This document shows positions 1 through 5,530 of a DNA stretch of 11,425 nucleotides, piece after piece. Position 1 is the first letter of the stretch. Every line of letters starts with the position of its first letter. Where the stretch lies: positions 1-11,425 of the forward strand of contig JAFLDQ010000110.1 in assembly GCA_017302355.1 (NCBI GenBank). Reading direction: 5' to 3'. The notes under the pieces were generated by a model. It did not search any database. It saw nothing but the letters and a program-made list of their open reading frames with translations, and was not told where the DNA came from. This stretch comes from Dechloromonas sp. (GTDB lineage Bacteria; Pseudomonadota; Gammaproteobacteria; Burkholderiales; Rhodocyclaceae). A program made the translations under genes and the position numbers.

Positions 1-326
1 TCTCCGACGCGCTGGCCGCGCAGGTGGGCGGCACCGGCATCGCCCCGGGCGCCAACATTTCCGACCAGTACGCCTGCTTCGAGGCGACGCACGGCACGGC
101 GCCCAGGTATGCCGGCCTCGACAAGGTGAACCCGGGCTCGCTGATCCTCTCCGCCGAAATGATGCTGCGCCATCTCGGCTGGATCGAGGCGGCCAATCTG
201 GTCATCAAGTCGATGGAAGCCGCCATCGGCGACAAGCAGGTCACCTATGACTTCGCCCGCCTGGTGGAAGGCGCCGACGAGCTGTCGTGCTCGGAATTCG
301 GCGACGCGATGATCGCCCGCATGTAA
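1..326 (+). CDS. icd: Isocitrate dehydrogenase (NADP+), C-terminal part
   Basis: This is the last 107 codons of a cytosolic TCA-cycle enzyme that oxidatively decarboxylates isocitrate to 2-oxoglutarate with reduction of NADP+. The 5' part lies outside the window; the frame is open from base 3 and ends at TAA 324-326. The protein follows the E. coli Icd C-terminus closely from memory: [10 protein letters not shown] at the start, then [28 protein letters not shown] and CSEFGDA. The residues associated with NADP specificity are largely kept: the His of THGTAP, the Tyr of RYAG (the preceding Lys of E. coli is Arg here) and the Tyr and Arg of VTYDFARL. That favours an NADP-dependent over an NAD-dependent enzyme. 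A terminator lies about 130 bp after the stop, so icd probably ends its transcription unit. Confidence 0.96.
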   Translation, partial: SDALAAQVGGTGIAPGANISDQYACFEATHGTAPRYAGLDKVNPGSLILSAEMMLRHLGWIEAANLVIKSMEAAIGDKQVTYDFARLVEGADELSCSEFGDAMIARM

Positions 327-428
327 TTCCATTTCCAGACCAATCGTGACTTTGTCGACTTCGCCTTGCCGTGCTGCCTGCACTGTCGGCGGCTCGTCCT
401 CGCGTCACAATTGATCTGGAAACGGAAT
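326..428. repeat. 25-bp imperfect inverted repeat behind icd
   Basis: Arms 326-350 and 404-428 are reverse complements at 22 of 25 positions, separated by 53 bp. The left arm begins ATTCCATTTCC and ends CAATCGTGAC; the right arm begins GTCACAATTG and ends GGAAACGGAAT. The three mismatches are A331/C423, C340/A414 and C345/A409. On the complementary strand each of these becomes a G-U pair, so a minus-strand RNA would be paired along all 25 positions. The loop holds a smaller GTGC/GCAC hairpin at 371-383. Immediately outside lies another small hairpin (AGGCG 430-434 with CGCCT 441-445). No ORF of note is present. It could be a structured 3' UTR, a small RNA on the minus strand or a MITE-like element; I saw no target-site duplication. 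Confidence 0.6.
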
Positions 429-454
429 GAGGCGTCGCCCCGCCTGATTGATTC

Positions 455-480
455 GAGCCCCCGCAAGGGGGCTTCCTTTT
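455..480 (+). terminator. Intrinsic terminator of icd
   Basis: AGCCCCC (456-462), a GCAA tetraloop (463-466) and GGGGGCT (467-473) form a compact 7-bp GC stem. It is followed by TTCCTTTT with a T-rich tail ending at 480. It lies 129 bp after the icd stop and ends 12 bp before the next start codon, so it fits as the end of the icd transcript. Confidence 0.75.
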
Positions 481-492
481 GCTGAGCCACGA

Positions 493-741
493 ATGACTTC
501 CGAACTTCCCCAACAACCCCTGACCCCCGAAGAACTCGCACTGCGCCGCCAGAAGGTCCGCAAGGTCGTGCTGCTGCGCGCCTTTCTCATGGGCCTGATG
601 GTCTCCGCCTGGTGGATCTTCTTTGCCCCGGATTCGCTGGTCGACCCCGCCTTGAAGAATCCGCTGGGAATCGCCGCCGGGCTGATCGCCATGGGCGCCT
701 ACCTCTATTTTCTGCGAGACACCTTGATTCCCCGGAAGTAG
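493..741 (+). CDS. Small two-helix membrane protein, unknown function
   Basis: This is an 82-residue protein I do not recognise. The N-terminus (1-24) is polar and basic with the stretch ALRRQKVRKV. A hydrophobic segment at about 25-44 contains SAWWIFF, and a second at about 58-74 contains GIAAGLIAMGAYLYFL. The C-terminus is short and basic, ending LIPRK. This suggests a two-pass inner-membrane protein with both ends on the cytoplasmic side, by the positive-inside rule. I chose ATG 493 because the open frame to its left runs through the terminator hairpin; no strong Shine-Dalgarno is visible. The gene stands alone between the icd terminator and the toxin-antitoxin promoter. Its hydrophobicity pattern and codon use look coding, but the function is unknown. 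Confidence 0.7.
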   Translation: MTSELPQQPLTPEELALRRQKVRKVVLLRAFLMGLMVSAWWIFFAPDSLVDPALKNPLGIAAGLIAMGAYLYFLRDTLIPRK

Positions 742-798
742 AGGAGCACCCCTCTGGCTTGACCTGCGGCTTCTTCAATCACTTGCTCGATTTCCGCC

Positions 799-827
799 TT
801 GACGGTGACCATTTGAAGGACTATGGT
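799..827 (+). promoter_or_regulatory. Sigma70-like promoter of the toxin-antitoxin operon
   Basis: TTGACG (799-804) matches the -35 consensus at five of six positions. TATGGT (822-827) is a -10-like hexamer 17 bp further on, the optimal spacing. The predicted transcript would start near 834 and reach the antitoxin ATG at 859 after a short leader containing GGAGG. Assigned by eye. Confidence 0.5.
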
Positions 828-841
828 CAGCAATGTGGTCA
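806..841. promoter_or_regulatory. Putative autoregulation operator of the toxin-antitoxin operon
   Basis: TGACCAT (806-812) and ATGGTCA (823-829) form a perfect 7-bp inverted repeat with a 10-bp spacer. A further TGGTCA half-site lies at 836-841, 12 bp after the second one. The palindrome covers the -35/-10 spacer and the -10 hexamer, as expected for repression by the Phd/YefM-VapC complex. The family is known to autoregulate through such palindromes; that this one is bound is inference. Confidence 0.45.
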
Positions 842-858
842 ATTTGCTGGAGGCTGTC

Positions 859-1089
859 ATGCCGACAATTCAAGCTTCGGAATTCAAGGCCAGGTGCCTT
901 GCCCTGATGGACGATATCGCCAGCAAGGGCGAAATCTGGGTCGTGACCAAGAATGGCCGCCCGGTTGCCGAGTTGCATCCGTATCGGGGCGGGCGTTCGG
1001 GTTCGCCGTTCGGCTTGCACCCCAAACTGGAAATCTGCGGGAATGTTATCGAACCGCTCGATGAGGTCGAGTGGAAAGCGCTGGCGTGA
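859..1089 (+). CDS. Phd/YefM-family antitoxin
   Basis: This is the 76-residue antitoxin partner of the PIN-domain toxin that follows. Family knowledge: the N-terminal part binds operator DNA and dimerises, and the C-terminal tail wraps the toxin and blocks its active site. The start MPTIQASEFKARCLALMDD is typical of the Phd/YefM fold, and GEIWVVTKNGRPVAEL is the conserved core of the family. The C-terminal part (about 48-76), ending DEVEWKALA, would be the toxin-neutralising tail. I chose ATG 859 rather than an upstream in-frame start at 823 because GGAGG at 849-853 sits five bases before it, and because position 823 lies in the operator. Its stop overlaps the toxin start by 4 bp (GTGA), giving translational coupling. 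Confidence 0.88.
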   Translation: MPTIQASEFKARCLALMDDIASKGEIWVVTKNGRPVAELHPYRGGRSGSPFGLHPKLEICGNVIEPLDEVEWKALA

Positions 1090-1487
1090 TCGTTCTCGAT
1101 ACCCACGCCCTGCTCTGGATGGATCGCGACGACCCGGCGCTGGGTGCAGCGTCGCGGCGCCTGATCGAAGAGGCCTGGCGCGCCGGCCAGGTCGCCGTAA
1201 GCGCGATCAGCTTCTGGGAGACGGCCATGTTCGCGCTGCGCGGGCGTATCGTGCTGCCCTTGCCGGCGAGCGAGTGGCGTTCCGAACTGCTTCAGGCCGG
1301 CCTTCGGGAAATCGCGCTGGATGGCCGCATCGGCATTCTCGCGACGCAACTGGAAAACATCCACCGTGACCCCGCCGACCGATTCATCATGGCAACTTCA
1401 CTGCAACACCAGGCAACGCTGATTACCGCCGACGAGAACGTGCTGGGATGGAAATCGGAATTGGTCAGGCAGGATGCGCGGTTGTGA
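1086..1487 (+). CDS. vapC: VapC-family toxin, PIN-domain ribonuclease
   Basis: This is a 133-residue PIN-domain protein, the toxin of a type II toxin-antitoxin pair; such toxins are Mg2+-dependent endoribonucleases that block translation. The acidic active site is visible: Asp5 in VLDTHALLW, Glu45 in ISFWETAM, Asp98 in DPADRFIMATS and Asp116 in LITADENV. All four expected acidic positions are present, so the enzyme looks intact. I chose GTG 1086 because PIN proteins normally begin within a few residues of the LDTHALLW strand and because GTGA overlaps the antitoxin stop; an upstream GTG at 1071 would add five residues. Length is usual for the family. The partner is Phd-like rather than VapB (AbrB)-like, a common mixed pairing. 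The RNA target cannot be told from sequence. Confidence 0.9.
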   Translation: MIVLDTHALLWMDRDDPALGAASRRLIEEAWRAGQVAVSAISFWETAMFALRGRIVLPLPASEWRSELLQAGLREIALDGRIGILATQLENIHRDPADRFIMATSLQHQATLITADENVLGWKSELVRQDARL

Positions 1488-1581
1488 TTACCGAAAAGCC
1501 TGTGTGCCAGAAGATGGCCTGCGAATCCGTGGTCTGTTCCCAGTTTCGCTCATTTTTGCTGGGCATACACATGGGTGCGTC

Positions 1582-2229
1582 ATGAGCCGATTCGTCGGAA
1601 CGACTGGGGAGTTTAAGCGCTATATCGGTCCGTACCTTCGCAACGTGGTCCAGCAGATCACCCGCAAGCAGAAGGCGAAGCTCGGTGCGTGCGAGCACTG
1701 TGGTGCGAACGGCGAACTGGATGCGGCGCATGTCCACGGGCGCGACCGGACTGACATTATTAATCTTCTCTTGGGCACTTCAGATCCTGACGCGATGGTG
1801 GACGTCGACTTGATTGAGATCGATCGAGCGTTCAGGCGCGAGCACGATCCTGTCGAGAAAGCGATTCTCGTTCTTTGCTCGACGTGCCATCGGACGTACG
1901 ATACGTTGCCCGTGCAGGCGTCCGCTCGCAACCCCGCAAGGTCCGCCGCGACTGGGCAGACACAGCACGCCTACTCATCGTATGAGGTGCTTCCGATCTC
2001 TCTGTACCCAGCACGCCCCGATGACTTTACGGCGAAGTTGCTTGAACGACGCGAGGCGCTGGTCGAGATTCTTTACGCGGATGGCTCTGTGGTTCGCAAG
2101 CCTTGGGATGCATCCCGGTTTAGTGAATCCTCGAACCTACTTCGCAACCTCCGGTCGAGGCAGGAATTCCGCCAAGGTGTGTGGCAGAAGAGCGGCATCG
2201 TCAAGGTCAACGTTCAAGTCGCGGAGTGA
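1582..2229 (+). CDS. HNH-like putative nuclease with paired CxxC motifs, orphan
   Basis: The 215-residue product has CEHC at 37-40, LDAAHVHGRDR at 47-56 and LCSTCHRTYD at 98-107. This Cys-x2-Cys...His...Cys-x2-Cys-His layout is that of zinc-stabilised HNH nucleases, with His50 or His52 as possible catalytic or metal residues. The region 108-215 has no domain I recognise; EALVEILYADGSVVRKPWD looks like a short beta-rich element. ATG 1582 is preferred; the frame is open upstream to ATG 1474, inside vapC, but those extra 36 residues look non-coding. No strong ribosome binding site is visible. Codon use seems less GC-rich than that of its neighbours, suggesting acquired DNA. The stop is followed after one base by the attC-like block. 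Nuclease activity is inferred from motifs only; it could be a phage or defence-type protein or a cassette ORF. Confidence 0.6.
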   Translation: MSRFVGTTGEFKRYIGPYLRNVVQQITRKQKAKLGACEHCGANGELDAAHVHGRDRTDIINLLLGTSDPDAMVDVDLIEIDRAFRREHDPVEKAILVLCSTCHRTYDTLPVQASARNPARSAATGQTQHAYSSYEVLPISLYPARPDDFTAKLLERREALVEILYADGSVVRKPWDASRFSESSNLLRNLRSRQEFRQGVWQKSGIVKVNVQVAE

Positions 2230-2230
2230 T

Positions 2231-2330
2231 GCCTAATGAACGCACTAATGTAGACAATCTGTCCCACCGAGACAAGCTCGACCGGGCCTGCGCAAGAAAC
2301 CGCGCAGGCCCGGTTAGGTCGACGTTAGGC
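2231..2330 (+). repeat. attC-like (integron cassette recombination site) candidate
   Basis: The block starts GCCTAAT (2231-2237), one base after the stop of the HNH-like ORF, and ends GTTAGGC (2324-2330), the canonical R' core box form GTTRRRY. Between them is a perfect 13-bp inverted repeat, 2281-2293 with 2302-2314, with an 8-base loop (AAGAAACC). GGTTAGGTCGAC before the right box resembles an L' box plus spacer. Weak points: the left box ends in T rather than C, the left arm (44 bases) is much longer than the right (9 bases), and no convincing L'' pairs with L'. No integrase or second attC is in the window. A plain hairpin or weak terminator is the alternative. Confidence 0.4.
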
Positions 2331-2419
2331 GTCCGCTTTCTCAGGGCTCGACAGTCCGCAAAGGGTGGAATACCGACATAACCAGCAATACTTGAGCCGA
2401 TTGGCACTTGGATGACTCC

Positions 2420-3205
2420 GTGAATCACCACCCCATCGCTATCTTCGACTCCGGCCTCGGTGGCCTGACGGTTTTGCGCGCCTTGCGCGGTCGACTGCCG
2501 CAGGAGGACTATTTCTATTTCGCCGATACCCGTTTCCTGCCTTACGGCGATCGCCCCGAGGTCTTCCTTCGGGAGCGTGGCGTGCTGATTGCCGAGGCGC
2601 TCGCCCGGCGCGGGGCGAAGGCGCTGGTCATCGCCTGCAATACGGCGACGGCGGCGGCGGCCGAGGCGATTCGCGTGGCCAGCGCGTTGCCCGTGGTCGC
2701 GCTCGAGCCCGGTGTCAAGCCGGCGGCCTCCCTGACCAAGTCCGGTGTCATCGGCGTGCTGGCGACGACGCGGACGCTGGCGAGCGAGCGCTTCGCGCGC
2801 CTCGTCGGCAATCACGCCAACCATCTGAAGGTGGTCGCGCAGGCTTGTCCGGGGCTGGCCGAGGCGATCGAGGCCGAGGGGCCGGACAGCCCGGAAGTAG
2901 CTGCGCTGCTCGATGCCTTCGTCGAGCCGCTGGCGGCGGCGGGTGTCGATGTTGTCGTGCTCGGTTGCACGCACTATCCATGGGTGGCCGAGGCCATCGC
3001 GCGGCGCATGCCGGCGGGGGTGACGCTGCTCGATACCGGCGAGGCGGTCGCGCGCCAGCTCGAACGCCTGCTGCTGGCGGGCGGATTGCTCGGTGGCGGC
3101 GATGGCCGGCTGACCTTGGCGACCAGCGGCGCGCCGGCTGCGGTGACTGTCACGGTCGACCGGCTTTTCGGGGCAAAAATGCATGTCGAACACTGGGAAC
3201 CCTGA
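2420..3205 (+). CDS. murI: Glutamate racemase
   Basis: This enzyme interconverts L- and D-glutamate in the cytosol, supplying D-Glu for UDP-MurNAc-peptide synthesis. The product has 261 residues, usual for the family. It shows IFDSGLGGLTVL at 8-19 with the catalytic-region Asp-Ser, PYGDR, the first catalytic Cys73 in ACNTAT and the second, Cys183, in GCTHYP. VVALEPGVKPA is the conserved middle motif. All key residues are present, so the gene looks functional. I chose GTG 2420 because GGA at 2410-2412 is suitably spaced; TTG 2408 in the same frame would add four residues. It converges with the TonB-type gene, the two stops being 46 bp apart with no obvious terminator between. Upstream is the attC-like block. 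Confidence 0.95.
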   Translation: MNHHPIAIFDSGLGGLTVLRALRGRLPQEDYFYFADTRFLPYGDRPEVFLRERGVLIAEALARRGAKALVIACNTATAAAAEAIRVASALPVVALEPGVKPAASLTKSGVIGVLATTRTLASERFARLVGNHANHLKVVAQACPGLAEAIEAEGPDSPEVAALLDAFVEPLAAAGVDVVVLGCTHYPWVAEAIARRMPAGVTLLDTGEAVARQLERLLLAGGLLGGGDGRLTLATSGAPAAVTVTVDRLFGAKMHVEHWEP

Positions 3206-3251
3206 CATGAGCGAAACACGGAAGCCGCGGGCCGAGGGTGCAGTCTGACCG

Positions 3252-3812
3252 TCAGCGCAGGCGGAAGCGGACCGGCAGCAGCGCCTCGCGCGGCGCGTCG
3301 GCGGGCAGCGAGCGCAGCGAGCGCACGGCGCGCAGCGCGGCGTCGTCGAGGATGCGGTGGCCGCTGCCCTGTTCGACGCGCGCCGCGGTGACCTGGCCTT
3401 CCTCGCCGATGATGATGAGGACGAGCACCTCGCCTTCCAGCCCGCGGGCGATTGCTTCCTGCGGATAGAACTGTCCGCGGTCGTCGAGCTTCTGGAGGTG
3501 CTGGCGGACCGCCTGGGTCCAGGTTTTCGCGGCAACGGGCGGTTTCTCGCGTTTTTCCGGCTTGGGCGGGGGCGGTTTCGCGGGCGTCGCCGCCGGCTTG
3601 GGCGGTTCCGGGAGGATCAACGGCGGCGGGGGCGGCAGCGGGTTCGGCGGCGGCTCGCGCAAGGTGACCGCGAGCGGTCGGCTGGCCGGTGGCCGAGGCG
3701 ATGGCGAAATCAGGTGGGCGACGAAGGGCAGGAGATGCAGCAGGAGTGACGCCGCCAGCGCGAGCAATAGCCGATATTCGTTGCGGGTCGTGAGAAAATG
3801 CGGACTGGCCAA
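3252..3812 (-). CDS. TonB-family energy transducer
   Basis: This is a 186-residue inner-membrane protein with a periplasmic domain that passes proton-motive energy from ExbB/ExbD to outer-membrane receptors. From the chosen start: a single hydrophobic anchor at about 14-35 with Ser22-LLL-His26, matching the Ser-x3-His signature of the TonB anchor; a Pro/Lys-rich linker at about 36-95 (NPLPPPPP, PKPAATPAKPPPPKPEKREK); and a C-terminal TonB domain at about 115-186 with FYPQEAIARGLEGEV, SGHRILDDAALRAVRSL and LLPVRFRLR. No ATG exists before the anchor. TTG 3812 leaves a sensible short N-tail; TTG 3863 would add 17 Pro/Ser-rich residues. Neither has a clear ribosome site. No exbB, exbD or receptor gene lies nearby, so the partner is unknown. 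Confidence 0.85.
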   Translation of the reverse strand: MASPHFLTTRNEYRLLLALAASLLLHLLPFVAHLISPSPRPPASRPLAVTLREPPPNPLPPPPPLILPEPPKPAATPAKPPPPKPEKREKPPVAAKTWTQAVRQHLQKLDDRGQFYPQEAIARGLEGEVLVLIIIGEEGQVTAARVEQGSGHRILDDAALRAVRSLRSLPADAPREALLPVRFRLR

Positions 3813-3829
3813 AGGAGATGAGGGCGTCG

Positions 3830-4849
3830 GTGAAGCCGGGTCGGGTGGGACAACTGCTCGCAATGATAATCGGGATGTGCCTGGTCTGGCCGGTCCATGC
3901 CCAGTTCGGGCAGCGCGACCCGGCCGCCCGGCCGACTCCGACGGCGTTCGTGACCAGCCTCGAACTGGGTGATGTCGAGCAGGCGCAGGCCTGGCTGGAT
4001 GCCGGTCTGCCGCCCGACTTCATGGGCAGCCGGATCGGCTCCGGGCTGATGATCGGCGCCTGGGAAGGGAATATCGAGATGATGCGCCTGTTCATCTCGC
4101 GCGGCGCCGACATCAACCGCATGAACGGCAACGGCGAGACGGCGATCATCCTCGCCGCCTGGCGCGGCCAACTCGAGGCGGTGAAATGGCTGGTGGCGCG
4201 CGGTGCGCGGATCAATGCCCCGCCGCGCCAGTGGTCGCCGCTGCATTACGCGGTCTTCGCCGGGCATCGCGAGGTCGTCGATTACCTGATGGAGCAGGGC
4301 GCCGACATCAATGCCCTGAGCACCAACGGTTCGAGCGTGCTGATGATGGCGATCTACGAGGGACGCGACGAACTGGCGCGCATGCTCATCGAGAAGGGCG
4401 CCGAGCGCACTTTCCGCAACGACTGGGGCGACGGCGCGCTGGAATGGGCGATGCGCTACAACCGGTTGAACATCGCGCGGATGATCACCAATCCCGAAGA
4501 ATTCAACATTGCCGTCAACAAGCCGAAGGAAACCTGGGGCGAGCCGACCCGCTCGCTACGCATGTCCAAGGAACTCGAGGAATTGATGGAAATGCGCGAA
4601 CAGCTGGTCGAACGCGGCGAGTCGACCGCGGCGATCGACCGGCGGATCAACGTCGAGCGCGTGCGGGTCATGCGCGCCGAGATCGACCGGCCGGCAACCC
4701 CGGAGCGCGCCGCGACGATGGAGATCACCGCCAGCCGCAAGGCGCCGAACGAGCAGTCGGCGCGGATCATCTACGACGACAAGGGCAAGCCCGGCAAACC
4801 GAAGGCGCCGGCGGCGACCACGCCGCCGAAGACGAAAAAGGATCCGTGA
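3830..4849 (+). CDS. Exported ankyrin-repeat protein
   Basis: The 339-residue product starts with a signal peptide: basic VKPGR, a hydrophobic core (about 7-21) and a likely cut after PVHA (residue 24) before QFGQ. Ankyrin repeats follow over about 38-220, clearest as NGETAIILAAWRGQLEAVKW, WSPLHYAVFAGHREVVDYL and SSVLMMAIYEGRDELARMLI; each ends in a turn such as RGADIN or QGADIN. A helical, charged stretch (about 244-288, KELEELMEMREQLVERGE) may form a coiled coil. The tail (about 315-339) is Lys/Pro-rich (KTKKDP). I chose GTG 3830 because GAGGG at 3820-3824 sits five bases before it; the ATG at 3818 touches AAAGGAG with no spacing. It probably acts as a periplasmic protein-binding scaffold; the partner is unknown. 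It is divergent from the TonB gene, its start only 17 bp away. Confidence 0.85.
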   Translation: MKPGRVGQLLAMIIGMCLVWPVHAQFGQRDPAARPTPTAFVTSLELGDVEQAQAWLDAGLPPDFMGSRIGSGLMIGAWEGNIEMMRLFISRGADINRMNGNGETAIILAAWRGQLEAVKWLVARGARINAPPRQWSPLHYAVFAGHREVVDYLMEQGADINALSTNGSSVLMMAIYEGRDELARMLIEKGAERTFRNDWGDGALEWAMRYNRLNIARMITNPEEFNIAVNKPKETWGEPTRSLRMSKELEELMEMREQLVERGESTAAIDRRINVERVRVMRAEIDRPATPERAATMEITASRKAPNEQSARIIYDDKGKPGKPKAPAATTPPKTKKDP

Positions 4850-4850
4850 T

Positions 4851-4869
4851 CCGGGAGCCGCCCGGGCGT
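4851..4869 (+). terminator. Weak hairpin between convergent genes
   Basis: CCGGG (4851-4855) and CCCGG (4861-4865) form a 5-bp stem with a 5-base loop just after the ankyrin-protein stop, followed by GCGT and only a short T run. It could contribute to termination for that gene, but it lacks a proper U-tract and is a low-confidence call. Confidence 0.25.
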
Positions 4870-4921
4870 TTCGCTGGGAACGGCGGCCTGCTGCGGGTGA
4901 CCGGGGCGGCCGACCCGGCGC

Positions 4922-5530
4922 CTAGTTCACCGACATCACCGCCTTGACCAGTTCGGCGAGGGTGCGCGCGCCCATCTTTTCCATGACCCGGGCGCGGTGC
5001 GCCTCGACGGTCTTCATGCTGATGTTCAGTTCGTCGGCGACCTGCTTGTTGAGTTTGCCGGCGACGACCAGTTCCATGACTTCGCGTTCGCGCTGGGTGA
5101 GCAGTCGCAGGCGATGCTCGATCACGCTGTCACGCTGGCGGCGGGCCGAAATCTGGCTGTCGAGTTCCAGCGCCCGCCGGATGCGCGAGAGCAGATCCTC
5201 GTTGGTGAAAGGCTTCTCGATGAAATCGCAGGCGCCCCTTTGCAGCGCTGAAACGGCCATCGGCACGTCGCCGTGGCCGGTGACGAAGATGATCGGCAAT
5301 TGCGAACCGAGAGCGTCGAGCTTCTCGTGCAGTTCGAGGCCGCTCATCTGCGGCATGCGCACGTCGAGGATGAGGCAGCCGTGCATGTGCTCGCCGTGCG
5401 CGGCGAGGAAACTGTCGGCCGAGTCGTAGCAGGCGACGGCATAGCCCTCGCCTTCGAGCAGCCACGCCATCGAGTCGCGCATGGCCTCGTCGTCGTCGAC
5501 GACGTGGATGGTCTGCAGGGGATCACTCAT
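4922..5530 (-). CDS. FixJ-family response regulator (REC + LuxR HTH)
   Basis: This is a 202-residue transcription regulator. The receiver domain (about 6-120) has the acidic pair Asp12/Asp13 in VVDDDEAM, the phospho-acceptor Asp56 in LILDVRMPQMSG, Thr84 in FVTGHGDVPMAV and Lys106 in FIEKPF. All switch residues are present. The LuxR/FixJ-type helix-turn-helix (about 143-200) reads LTQREREVMELVVAGKLNKQ, followed by MKTVEAHRARVMEKM. Length equals that of FixJ (about 200). ATG 5528-5530 overlaps the histidine kinase stop by 8 bp (ATGAGTGA), so the two are translationally coupled and surely cognate. Family knowledge: phosphorylation frees the DNA-binding domain to activate promoters. Targets cannot be read here, but the linked lrgAB genes are the obvious candidates. 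Confidence 0.94.
   Translation of the reverse strand: MSDPLQTIHVVDDDEAMRDSMAWLLEGEGYAVACYDSADSFLAAHGEHMHGCLILDVRMPQMSGLELHEKLDALGSQLPIIFVTGHGDVPMAVSALQRGACDFIEKPFTNEDLLSRIRRALELDSQISARRQRDSVIEHRLRLLTQREREVMELVVAGKLNKQVADELNISMKTVEAHRARVMEKMGARTLAELVKAVMSVN

Noticed and set aside
740..755. Hairpin AGAGG-N6-CCTCT just after the small membrane protein gene, as a terminator
   Set aside because: Only a 5-bp stem and no T-run after it.
1474..1581. Longer start (ATG 1474) for the HNH-like ORF, overlapping vapC
   Set aside because: The extra 36 residues show no conserved pattern, and the predicted zinc-motif protein makes sense from ATG 1582; the alternative is kept only as a note.
2281..2314. 13-bp perfect hairpin as an intrinsic terminator of the HNH-like ORF
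   Set aside because: It is followed by TAGGTCGACG rather than a T-run; the attC-like reading explains the surrounding GCCTAAT/GTTAGGC boxes better, though neither is proven.
3207..3248. 13-codon ORF starting one base after the murI stop
   Set aside because: Very short, no ribosome site or conserved pattern; more likely chance in the gap between convergent genes.
2207..3535. 442-codon minus-strand frame across murI
   Set aside because: Arg/Ser-rich composition, antisense to murI and running through the TonB gene in the wrong frame; no domain visible.
2974..4215. 413-codon minus-strand frame across murI end, TonB gene and ankyrin gene
   Set aside because: It is in a different frame from the TonB protein and antisense to two well-supported genes; its composition is that of shadow frames.
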